Shown here piece by piece: positions 7,557 to 14,690 of a stretch of DNA of 64,000 nucleotides. The stretch spans positions 1 to 64,000 of the forward strand of contig NZ_FMVT01000008.1 in NCBI RefSeq assembly GCF_900102505.1, written 5' to 3'. The position numbers and the translations under genes were made by a program. Numbering within the stretch: the first letter of the stretch is position 1; each line of letters opens with the position of its first letter. The notes below the pieces were generated by a model that was not told the origin of the DNA, did no database searches, and saw nothing but the letters and a program-made list of their open reading frames with translations. The DNA comes from Paracoccus tibetensis (GTDB taxonomy: Bacteria > Pseudomonadota > Alphaproteobacteria > Rhodobacterales > Rhodobacteraceae).

Positions 7557-8780
7557 ATGGGACAGGATAGGAAAGTCGCAATCCAGGATCACGCTGCCTA
7601 TCTCGCCGGTGAACACGACTTCCAGGCGGACATCGAGCGCCTAGCCGGCAGCACCCTGGTCGGCACCATTCTGGAGACGGTGATGCTTGCCACGCGGATG
7701 CGCTTTGCCGGCGTCGCCCGCGTCACGGCAGACCGCTGGATCGCCTGCCGCACCGTCGACGAGATCGATTTCAACATCCGCGAAGGCGACGAGATCGAGA
7801 TCGGCTCGACCTTCTGCCAGACCGTCCGTGAGACCTCCGAAATGATCATCTTCGGGGATGTCGGCTCGGACCGGCTTTATCGCAACCATCCGATCGCGAC
7901 CGCCTTCGGGATCGTCAGCTACACCTCGGTCCCGATCTTCCGCGGCGATGGCAGCTTCTTCGGAACGCTCTGCGCCATCGACCCCGAGGCCAAGGACATC
8001 GCGAACCCGCGCACTGTCGCGATGCTGCAGATGTTCGCGGAGCTCATCGGCCGCTCGCTCGAGACTGAAGAGCGGCTGGAGGCGCAGGAGCGGTTGGTCG
8101 AGCAGGAGCGCAAGCTGTCCCGGATCCAGGAGGAGTTCACCGCGATCCTCGGCCATGACCTGCGCAACCCCGTGGCCGCGCTCAAGGCGGGAGTCCGGCG
8201 GCTGGAGAACGAACCCGTGACCGACCGCGGGCGGCAGCTTCTGAGCCTGATGCGAGCTTCGCTGCAGCGGATGCACGAGTTGGTCGAGAACATGATGCTG
8301 CACGCGAAATCACGCCTCGGAGGCGGGATCAGCATCCTCGCCCAGCCAGACGCTCCGCTAGCCGAAGCGATCACCCATGTCGTCGACGAGATCCGCATCT
8401 CGGCCCCCGAACACCGGATCAAGCTGGATCTCGACTTTGCGGGACCGACAAATTGCGACGCGGCGCGGCTGGCGCAGGCGGTCTCGAACCTCGTCTCGAA
8501 CGCGATCACGCATGGCGCGCCGGGCACGCCGGTCACGGTCCGGGGGCGCAGCGGAGACGGCGAGCTGACGCTCGCAGTCGCGAACCAGGGCGAGGCCATT
8601 CCCGAGGAGACCCGGCAGGCCATGTTTCAACCGTTCCTGCGCGGCAAAACATCAGATGCTGCCGGCCTCGGCCTAGGCCTCCACATTGCCGCCTCGATTG
8701 CGCTGGCTCACGGCGGAATCCTCTCGGTCAACTGCGAGGACGGCACGACAACATTCAGTCTCTCGGTGCCCACCCGGTGA
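7557..8780 (+). CDS. GAF-domain sensor histidine kinase
   Basis: A 407-residue soluble histidine kinase. Residues about 30-170 form a GAF domain (STFCQTV, SVPIFRGDGSFFGTLCAID), followed by a short coiled linker rich in Glu/Gln. A HisKA dimerisation domain with the phospho-acceptor H200 sits in ILGHDLRNPVAAL. The ATPase domain follows, with N-box VSNLVSNAITHG, an F-box-like MFQPFLRG and G-box AAGLGLGLHIA. No signal peptide or membrane segment is present, so it is a cytoplasmic sensor. The GAF domain resembles those of light- or redox-type kinases, but no chromophore cysteine can be assigned. The response regulator 124 bases downstream on the same strand is the likely partner. The start at 7557 follows a weak ribosome site. 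Confidence 0.9.
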   Translation: MGQDRKVAIQDHAAYLAGEHDFQADIERLAGSTLVGTILETVMLATRMRFAGVARVTADRWIACRTVDEIDFNIREGDEIEIGSTFCQTVRETSEMIIFGDVGSDRLYRNHPIATAFGIVSYTSVPIFRGDGSFFGTLCAIDPEAKDIANPRTVAMLQMFAELIGRSLETEERLEAQERLVEQERKLSRIQEEFTAILGHDLRNPVAALKAGVRRLENEPVTDRGRQLLSLMRASLQRMHELVENMMLHAKSRLGGGISILAQPDAPLAEAITHVVDEIRISAPEHRIKLDLDFAGPTNCDAARLAQAVSNLVSNAITHGAPGTPVTVRGRSGDGELTLAVANQGEAIPEETRQAMFQPFLRGKTSDAAGLGLGLHIAASIALAHGGILSVNCEDGTTTFSLSVPTR

Positions 8781-8904
8781 GGGTCTGCATCGACTAGCTC
8801 TGTCTGCTTGCCTCGGCGAGAGCACATCGTCACGAAGTTTAGCAGAGCATCAGGAACAATAGACCGATTGAAACCTTCGTCCGTGCCGCCAACGGGATGA
8901 TTGC

Positions 8905-9441
8905 ATGTTGAACGCCACCGCCCCCTGCGCCCTAGTTGCAGAAGACGACGTGCTGATCAGGCTGGAAGCTTGCGAAATTCTCAAGGAAGCGGGGTTCCGG
9001 TGCTATGATGCAGCCACAGCCGAGAAGGCACTGGATGTTCTTCACGAACATGGCGGGGACATCCGCCTGTTGTTCAGCGACGTTCACATGCCGCCGGGCT
9101 CGCTGACCGGGTTCGATCTTGCTCGCCAGTGCGCGCGCGACTGGCCTGACATCCGCATCCTCATCGCCTCAGGAGCAGCGACGCCTGCACCTGAGACTAT
9201 GCCTCCTGGCGCGGAGTTCATCACCAAGCCGTTCACCGCACAGGTCGTTCACGATCACCTGAGGAAAGTGCTGCCCAACGGCGAGCGGCCTGAGCGACTG
9301 CAGGACCCGGACCCGGACCCGGACCCGAGTCTCCTGTCGGATGAGAACCTCAACGACAACTGGTCAGCCCGCCCGAGATTTGAGACGTTCGACGGCGGCG
9401 CCACCAATGCTCCCATGTCGATCTCGAATGACGGAAGCTAA
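8905..9441 (+). CDS. single-domain response regulator with Asp-Pro tail
   Basis: Residues 1-125 form a CheY-like receiver domain: the acidic pocket AEDDV at 13-15, phospho-acceptor D59 in LLFSDVHMPPG, and the conserved lysine K108 in ITKPFTA. There is no DNA-binding output domain. The last 50 residues are low in complexity and acidic, beginning with four Asp-Pro dipeptides encoded by tandem GACCCG hexamers, and look disordered. Stand-alone receivers of this type are common in alphaproteobacteria beside GAF or HWE kinases, where they relay or sink phosphate. The gene is probably the target of the upstream kinase. ATG 8905 opens directly before the first beta strand (APCALVAEDD). Confidence 0.88.
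   Translation: MLNATAPCALVAEDDVLIRLEACEILKEAGFRCYDAATAEKALDVLHEHGGDIRLLFSDVHMPPGSLTGFDLARQCARDWPDIRILIASGAATPAPETMPPGAEFITKPFTAQVVHDHLRKVLPNGERPERLQDPDPDPDPSLLSDENLNDNWSARPRFETFDGGATNAPMSISNDGS
9306..9330 (+). repeat. tandem hexanucleotide GACCCG repeat
   Basis: About four GACCCG units lie in a row inside the receiver-protein gene and encode an Asp-Pro run just after the folded domain. Repeat number can change by slippage in whole codon pairs without altering the frame. Confidence 0.8.
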
Positions 9442-9496
9442 TTCGCCGTCAGCAATCGATCGCTGTTCAACTCCGACAGAGAGTCAGCCCGTATCT

Positions 9497-9765
9497 TCAA
9501 GATGCGCTGATCGGGAAAAGAACCGCCGACTTGGTCTTGATCTCGAAGGTGACCGCGCTGTCGGCCAGCGCCGAGGCGGGGCCCGCTCCGGCATCATTGG
9601 CGCGGCCTTCGGCGGATGGCAGGAAGATCGTGACCTCGAACCCGGTTACCGCTCCGACCTCACCAAGGTTGCGCAGCCGAAGAACGCCGCCATGGGCTCG
9701 CAGGACGGTGTCGGCCAAAGCAACGCCGATCGCGTCGCTGCCGGGGCCGGAACCCGCGCTGACGC
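9497..9765 (-). pseudogene. histidine kinase C-terminal remnant
   Basis: Roughly the last 85-90 residues of a sensor kinase ATPase domain survive. The text AGSGPGSDAIG followed by ALADTVLRAHGGVLRLRN corresponds to the G2 box and following helix (family pattern G-x-G-L-G-L-A-I-V with AHGG), and GFEVTIFLP is the final beta strand. Everything before the G2 box, including H-box and N-box, is missing. The similarity breaks off near 9765, where the M15 peptidase relic on the opposite strand begins, so two 5'-truncated genes again face away from a single junction. The remaining frame from an internal ATG at 9790 would give a 97-residue product without kinase capacity. Confidence 0.6.
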
Positions 9766-9774
9766 CCCGCATAG

Positions 9775-10149
9775 TCAAGTGCGACAGCACGGACGGGAGC
9801 CCGTTGCGCGTCTTCGAGGCCTACCGGACACCGGAGCGTCAGGCCTACCTTAATACCCAAGGTCGCTCGCGCCGCGGTGCGAAGATCACCAACGCTGACG
9901 CTTGGCAGTCTTATCATCAGTATGGGTTGGCTGCCGACTTTGTTGCACTGGAGAACGGCCAGTGGAGCTGGGACGACCGAGGCGCGCGGCGACTGGTGGA
10001 AGCAGCTCCACAAGCTGGCTGAGCAGCACGACATGGAGCCTCTGAGCTGGGAGAGGCCGCATATTCAGTTGGAGGGCGTGACTCTGGCCGATATTCGGGC
10101 CGGCCGGTTCACCGTCGACGGCGACGACGACTGGTGGGGCGACAGTTGA
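9775..10149 (+). pseudogene. M15-family D-Ala-D-Ala carboxypeptidase/endolysin-like gene, truncated and frameshifted
   Basis: Frame one carries VFEAYRTPERQAYL, then TNADAWQSYHQYGLAADF, holding the first zinc ligands (H and D). Near 9990 the frame shifts by one position, and the second frame continues DWWKQLHKLAEQHDMEPLSW and ERPHIQLEG with the last zinc-ligand histidine. The pieces together make a typical M15 (VanY or phage L-Ala-D-Glu peptidase) core. The N-terminus is missing before about 9775 and the C-terminus ends early at a TGA at 10147-10149. All metal ligands survive, but only across two frames, so no active peptidase is expected. Such enzymes are often phage lysis proteins; no other phage genes are seen nearby. 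Confidence 0.75.
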
Positions 10150-10274
10150 GACGGCTATGGCCCGCTACTTCGGCGACGCACGGGCGCCGCGCTACGCCAG
10201 CCTCCGTCCGGCGCTTTCGGTGTGACCGATGGGCAGCGGCCGCAACTTCTAAGACGTTAAACGATGTCGCGTTC

Positions 10275-10394
10275 ATGGAGATCGTTATGGCCACCGCCAC
10301 CGTGATTTTCTTCTTGGTCCTCTTAGTGAGGATCGGCGTCTGGGCTCGGAAAACTGGCCCGAAGTGCGGCAGGCGCGGCGGTCGGATGGGCTGA
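10275..10394 (+). CDS. possible 39-residue single-helix membrane peptide
   Basis: An ATG at 10275 opens MEIVMATATVIFFLVLLVRI, one strongly hydrophobic helix, followed by a short basic tail (KTGPKCGRRGGRMG). The inside-positive pattern would suit a small membrane protein, but no ribosome site is visible and the surroundings are full of gene debris. It could equally be chance. Confidence 0.2.
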   Translation: MEIVMATATVIFFLVLLVRIGVWARKTGPKCGRRGGRMG

Positions 10395-10408
10395 GCGACT
10401 GCAGCACA

Positions 10409-10468
10409 CTCGCGCCAGCGGTCATAGGTCGGCTCCGTCACGCCCATCTGCCGCACCGCGTCAGAGTC
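10409..10468 (-). mobile_element. IS3-family transposase OrfA scrap
   Basis: About 20 residues, DAVRQMGVTEPTYDRWRE, match the helix-turn-helix of IS3-group OrfA proteins (family pattern V-R-Q-x-G-V-T-E-x-T-Y-Y-x-W-R). The conserved Y-G-G continuation and everything beyond are absent, and no OrfB or terminal repeat was found. It touches the stop codon of the MBL-fold gene at 10467, so an element probably once inserted just downstream of that gene. Confidence 0.5.
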
Positions 10469-11615
10469 AATCGAGGTAACGGCTTTCAACAGGCAGGCCG
10501 CGTTGCAAGAACTGGTGCGACAGCATTGTCAGCCCGTTCTGGACCTCGGGCCCGTGCACCGCGGGACCGTGTCCCGTCAGGACCAGGTGCGGCCGAAGCT
10601 CCGCAAGACGGCGGACCGAGTCGCTGGCGGCCTGCCAGTCCGGCGTGAAGTAGGCTGGCGGGCCCTGCAGCCGACCCTTCGGGAAAACCGAGCCGAGCAG
10701 CGACTCCTGCTGCGTCGTCACCACGGCATCGCCGGCGACGAGTGTCCTGCGGCCCTCGTTCCAGAACGAGACGTGGCCGGGGCTATGTCCGGGCGTTGCC
10801 AGCCAGCGCCAGTCGGGCAGGCCGGGGATGCTGCCGTCCTGCGGCAGGCGCCGCAGCCGGTCCGAGACGTCCAGCGGCTTGCGCGGGAAGAGCCAGGACA
10901 GCTCGGACATGGCGCCGCCGCCGACCTCGGGCGCAGCGGGGGGATAGGCGCGCTGGCCGGTCAGGAAGGGGTGCTCGTCCGGGTGGGCGTAGATTGGAAC
11001 GTCCCAATGCCGCGCCAGCTCTGCGAGCGCGCCGACATGGTCGAAATGCCCGTGGGTGAGCAGGATCGCTGCCGGGCGCGCATTGCCGAAGCGCTTGCGG
11101 GCGGCCGCGCGGATGGCCGCCGCCGAGCCGGCGATGGCGGCGTCCACGAGGAACCAGCCGCGGTCGCCCGCGCCGACGGGGCCGATGAAGGCGACGTTGA
11201 CGATGCCGCAGCGGAGATAGGCGAGGTCCGGCCCGAGGTCGCGGGCGGAGGTGACGGCCGCCTCCGGCAGGTCGACCCCGCGTGGCCCCGGCGGCGAGGA
11301 CAGCACGGCGGCGGCCAGCGAGAAGAGCCCGTAGCCGCGCAGGAACCCTCGGGTGGCTGGCGCATCGGCCCTGCGCGCGAGGGCCAGGCAGGCGGCACCC
11401 TGGGCGGCATCCAGCAGGCGGTGGATGTGCATGGGGATGGGGCGGCTGCCGGAGCCGCTGTCGTAGCGTGTCGCCAGCGAGTAGGCAGCGACGGCGAGGC
11501 CGATGGCGCCGACCGGGCCTCGGAGGGACGGGCGGAGGGATGTGGATGCCGAGGCGGCGACCAGGGCGGCGGCTGAAACGGCGTCCAGCGTGGCATGCAG
11601 TCGGGGAGGGATCAT
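10467..11615 (-). CDS. MBL-fold metallohydrolase with N-terminal membrane region
   Basis: A 382-residue protein. Residues about 1-130 contain several hydrophobic, Ala-rich segments likely to lie in the membrane (LDAVSAAALVAASAST, GPVGAIGLAVAAYSLATR). Residues about 130-350 form a metallo-beta-lactamase fold with the metal signature THGHFDHVGAL, the later ligands in ATPGHSPGHVSFW, VAGDAVVT, and a terminal TGHGP. The domain is of the glyoxalase II/hydrolase type; the substrate is unknown. ATG 11615 is preceded by a strong AGGAGAAGAGG site. It is the last gene of a minus-strand run with a small membrane peptide, NDH-2 and a DUF892 protein, a set suggestive of stress or redox duty. Confidence 0.85.
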   Translation of the reverse strand: MIPPRLHATLDAVSAAALVAASASTSLRPSLRGPVGAIGLAVAAYSLATRYDSGSGSRPIPMHIHRLLDAAQGAACLALARRADAPATRGFLRGYGLFSLAAAVLSSPPGPRGVDLPEAAVTSARDLGPDLAYLRCGIVNVAFIGPVGAGDRGWFLVDAAIAGSAAAIRAAARKRFGNARPAAILLTHGHFDHVGALAELARHWDVPIYAHPDEHPFLTGQRAYPPAAPEVGGGAMSELSWLFPRKPLDVSDRLRRLPQDGSIPGLPDWRWLATPGHSPGHVSFWNEGRRTLVAGDAVVTTQQESLLGSVFPKGRLQGPPAYFTPDWQAASDSVRRLAELRPHLVLTGHGPAVHGPEVQNGLTMLSHQFLQRGLPVESRYLD

Positions 11616-11637
11616 CCTCTTCTCCTTTTCATGTGGT

Positions 11638-11826
11638 TCATCGCTGCGCAGCGCAGCGGGTGATGGCGCGCGCGATGCCGAGGAGCGCGACCGAGACGAG
11701 GATGCAGGCGGCGTTGACCCGCCACCTGCCAAGTCCGCGAGGCGTCTGCGCGATCAGCCGCTTGTCCAAGGCAAAATCGCGCGGTTCGTGCATTGAAGTT
11801 GTGCGGTCGGTGTCCATCAGCTCCAT
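11638..11826 (-). CDS. small single-helix membrane protein, unknown
   Basis: A 62-residue frame beginning MELMDTDRTTSMHEPRDF and ending with one membrane helix (VNAACILVSVALLGIARAI). It fills the space between NDH-2 and the MBL-fold gene in the same direction, with 22 bases to the latter start, which supports a real gene. The soluble N-terminus is polar and acidic/basic mixed. No family was recognised. Confidence 0.45.
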   Translation of the reverse strand: MELMDTDRTTSMHEPRDFALDKRLIAQTPRGLGRWRVNAACILVSVALLGIARAITRCAAQR

Positions 11827-11876
11827 CTCGCCGGCGACAGGCAGCGCCTTGGGGGATCAGGATCGCCGCCACGCCC

Positions 11877-13301
11877 TCAACCCTCTCCAGCCGGTCCAGC
11901 GGCTCGGGCCGCTGCTTTCTCCGCATGCTGATCTTCCCCCGTCCTGGCATGCTCCGCCTCCTGTGGCGGGATGGTCTGCGCCTCCGGTCCCGGCGGCTGG
12001 CGCAGCCGGTCGAGGGGCAGGGGCGCGGTCTTGGGGTTCTCGGTCTCGATGAAGTCGCCGGCGATCAGGCGGGCGCCGCGCTCGTAGGTCAGGTAGCGCC
12101 AGAGCCACTGCATCGAGACGAGGAAGCGGTTCTGGAAGCCGACCAGAAGGTAGACATGGATGATCGCCCAGGACATCCAGGCCAGCCAGCCCTTCACCTT
12201 GAAGCGGCCCTGCTCGAAGACGGCGGCGTGCCGGCCGACGATGGCCGTGTTGCCGCGGCTGTGGTAGCGGAAGGCGGGCAGGGGCGTGCCGTTCCCCAGA
12301 TGGGCGGCGAGCGCCCGGCCCAGATGGATGCCCTGCTGCTTGGCGACCTGCGCGAGGCCGGGCAAGGGGCGCCCGTCTGCGCCGGCGAACAGCGCCACGT
12401 CGCCAAGCGCGTAGACCCCTGTCACGCCGGCCACCGCCAGCGTCCCGTCCACTGCGATCCGGCCCGCGCGATCCGTGTCGCCAAGCTGCTTCGCCAGCGG
12501 CGAGGCGGCCACGCCCGCCGCCCAGATCACCACGCCGACGGGTTGCTTTCGGCCCGCGATGGTGATGGCGGCGGGGCCGATCTCCTCGACCGCCTCGCCG
12601 GTGCGGACGGTGACGCCGAGCCGCTCGAGCCGGGCCTTCGCATAGGCCGACATCTCTTCGGTGAAGCCGGCCAGCAGGCGCGGTCCTGCCTCGACCAGGG
12701 TGATGCGGGCATCGCCGGGATTGATGCAGCGGAAGTCGCGCAGCAGGGCGTGGCGGCTCAGCTCGGCGATGGCGCCGGCCATCTCGACCCCGGTGGGCCC
12801 GCCGCCGATGATCGCGATCTCCATCAGGCGCCGGCGCTCGGCCGGGTCGGTCGCCCGCTCGGCCCGCTCGAAGGTCAGCAGCAGCTGCGAGCGGATGTGC
12901 CGCGCGTCCTCGATGGTCTTCAGGCCCGGCGCCCATTGCGCCCATTCGTCCCGGCCGAAATAGCCGTGGCTCGCGCCGCTGGCGAGCACGAGATGCCGGT
13001 AGCCGATGACCTGCCCGCAGCTGAGGCGCACCCGCCGCGCCTCGGTGTCGATCGTCTTGACCTCGCCGAAGATGACCCGCACCGAAGCGTGGCGGCGCAG
13101 GATCCTGCGGATCGGCTCGGCCACGTCGGTCGCGGACAGGGCGGCAGTCGCCACCTGGTAGAGCAGCGGCTGGAACAGGTGGTGGTTGCGCCGGTCGATC
13201 ACCGTGACGCCGATCCCCGCGCGGCCCAGGGCCTTGGCGACCTCCAGCCCGGCGAAGCCGGCGCCGATGATCACCACCTCGCGGAAGTCGACATCGGGCA
13301 T
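11877..13301 (-). CDS. ndh: type II NADH dehydrogenase (NAD(P)/FAD-dependent oxidoreductase)
   Basis: A 474-residue two-dinucleotide-binding flavoprotein. The FAD motif VVIIGAGFAGLEVAKALG opens the protein and the NADH motif IAIIGGGPTGVEMAGAIAEL lies near residue 165. HHLFQPLLYQVATAALS is the NDH-2 family loop, and GVYALGDVALF is the second FAD contact. A C-terminal amphipathic and hydrophobic part (WMSWAIIHVYLLVGFQNRFL) fits the membrane-surface anchor of this family. The enzyme would pass electrons from NADH to quinone without pumping protons. The last 45 residues are Pro/Ala/Glu-rich and probably disordered. ATG 13301 begins just before the first strand. The DUF892 gene ends 10 bases upstream, so they are co-transcribed. 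Confidence 0.92.
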   Translation of the reverse strand: MPDVDFREVVIIGAGFAGLEVAKALGRAGIGVTVIDRRNHHLFQPLLYQVATAALSATDVAEPIRRILRRHASVRVIFGEVKTIDTEARRVRLSCGQVIGYRHLVLASGASHGYFGRDEWAQWAPGLKTIEDARHIRSQLLLTFERAERATDPAERRRLMEIAIIGGGPTGVEMAGAIAELSRHALLRDFRCINPGDARITLVEAGPRLLAGFTEEMSAYAKARLERLGVTVRTGEAVEEIGPAAITIAGRKQPVGVVIWAAGVAASPLAKQLGDTDRAGRIAVDGTLAVAGVTGVYALGDVALFAGADGRPLPGLAQVAKQQGIHLGRALAAHLGNGTPLPAFRYHSRGNTAIVGRHAAVFEQGRFKVKGWLAWMSWAIIHVYLLVGFQNRFLVSMQWLWRYLTYERGARLIAGDFIETENPKTAPLPLDRLRQPPGPEAQTIPPQEAEHARTGEDQHAEKAAARAAGPAGEG

Positions 13302-13311
13302 GGATGCGCGC

Positions 13312-13827
13312 CTAGATATCGGCCCGCTCGTCCGAGGCGGCCAGCTGCACATAGCGCCGCGTCACCCCGTCCAGCCCCCCGGCGATGGCGGCGGCCATGC
13401 GCTTCTCCTCCTCGAGGCTCTGCTGCAGCGCCGGGATCGTCGTGCTGGCGCCGCTCAACTCGGCCATGGTGATGAGGGACGTGTAGGCCGCGATCTCGAA
13501 ATTCTCGAAGGCGTGGTTGGCAAAGCTGTTCTTCAGGATCTCGTCGCCGGCCAGCGTATGGCTCATCGCCGCCATGCTGCCGCTGAGCGAGAGCCCGGCA
13601 TCCTTCAATCCCGAGGCCGAGGCATCCATGCCGGCCAGGATCTCATCGAGCCGCTCGATCTGACCCTCGGTCTCGTGGATGTGCTTGTCCAGCAGCGCGG
13701 AGACCTCGGGATAATGCTCCAGCCGTTTCAGCTGCGGCCGCATGATGGACAGCGCCTGCTTCTCCATCGCATGCGCGTTGCGCAGCCCGTCTAGGAAGAC
13801 ATCCTGCGCGCTCATCGTCCGGGCCAT
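13312..13827 (-). CDS. DUF892 (YciE-type) ferritin-like protein
   Basis: A 171-residue all-helical protein of the YciE/DUF892 family: DVFLDGLRNAHAMEKQALSI at the start, HIHETEGQIERLDEIL in helix two, NHAFENFEIAAYTSL in helix three and LEEEKRMAAAIAGGL in helix four. The repeated Glu and His positions (E-x-x-x, H-x-x-E) mark the ferritin-like metal site. Such proteins are tied to stress responses in enterobacteria, but their chemistry is not settled. ATG 13827 is preferred because GGAG lies six bases upstream; ATG 13839 is an alternative. It is the first gene of the NDH-2/MBL unit. Confidence 0.88.
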   Translation of the reverse strand: MARTMSAQDVFLDGLRNAHAMEKQALSIMRPQLKRLEHYPEVSALLDKHIHETEGQIERLDEILAGMDASASGLKDAGLSLSGSMAAMSHTLAGDEILKNSFANHAFENFEIAAYTSLITMAELSGASTTIPALQQSLEEEKRMAAAIAGGLDGVTRRYVQLAASDERADI

Positions 13828-14178
13828 CGGGCTCTCCATGGTTGTTCGGGGTGGTGAACCGGCGGGGGAGGGCTTTGTTCCTGAAGCCAGGTAGAGGCAA
13901 TGGCGCCCTTAAGGCGGCAAGGCCGGAGACGGCCGGACGATACCAAGCAACGCTTTGGGTTCTTCGGTGACGCGGAAGGCCGCCGCGCATGGAACGCTAG
14001 GTGCCGCCTTCGCTAAGGACGTAAGCCAGGACGAGCCGGACAGGGTTACGGATGATGATGAGGCAGAACTTCTCGCGGCGTAAGCAAGCGGCACCTCCTT
14101 CGCGAGGCGATCGTTGCAAGCGGCTGTCATCCTGTCGGATCATGTCGTAGAAGCGTGGAAAACGATGAAGGTTCAATC
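13828..14178 (+). other. 350-base intergenic stretch with a possible short coding relic
   Basis: No gene is clear. At about 13971-14083 one plus-strand frame reads GAAFAKDVSQDEPDRV then TDDDEAELLAA and a TAA, which has a natural protein-like composition but no start codon or known family. The promoters of the divergent DUF892 and lipoprotein genes must lie here; no boxes could be assigned. Confidence 0.4.
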
Positions 14179-14457
14179 ATGCGACGCCCTTTTGCCGCAC
14201 TTCTCGCTCTCACTTTCGCCGCCGGATGCGCGGTTGGTTCGGGTGCTGTCGTCCAAGGCGCGGGGCCTGACGACCTGCTGAAGCTTCGAAAAGGTCCGGG
14301 ACTCGAACATGCCGTCATCATCGGCCTGCCCGACGGGACGCGCCTCACCCGTCAGAACTGCGTCCCGAGGAACGGCAGGGTCTGGTGCCGTGTCTTCCTG
14401 ACAGACAGGCCCAGTGTGTCGGGCTTTGTGTCAGCGGAGTATCTGGCGCATCGCTGA
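14179..14457 (+). CDS. small SH3-domain lipoprotein
   Basis: A 92-residue protein. MRRPFAALLALTFAAGC is a lipoprotein signal with the acylated Cys at residue 17 (the box FAAGC is acceptable, though -3 is Ala rather than Leu). The mature part is a bacterial SH3 fold: DLLKLRKGPGLEHAVIIGLP, GTRLTRQNC and CRVFLTDRPSVSGFVSAEYL. Two further Cys residues in the domain could pair. ATG 14179 is chosen over an upstream ATG at 14155 because it places the signal peptide at the N-terminus. The protein probably binds cell wall or other envelope parts; it stands alone between unrelated genes. Confidence 0.8.
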   Translation: MRRPFAALLALTFAAGCAVGSGAVVQGAGPDDLLKLRKGPGLEHAVIIGLPDGTRLTRQNCVPRNGRVWCRVFLTDRPSVSGFVSAEYLAHR

Positions 14458-14690
14458 TAGCTGCATGTTTGCAAGGCGGCACACGTTCGATGGCTGTCGG
14501 TCGTCATCTGCTTGATGCTCAAGCGCAACTCGCTTCGACCTGAGACCCCACTTTCCTCCGGGCGGGCGGAGAGTCCCGCAGGTTGATCTCTGGGCCTGCG
14601 CGGCGATGCCGGGCGCGTGCCTTAGCGCATGCGTGATCTCACCGCCATGCCGCGATCCTGATTGCGTTGCGGCAGGTGGCGCAATAGCTC

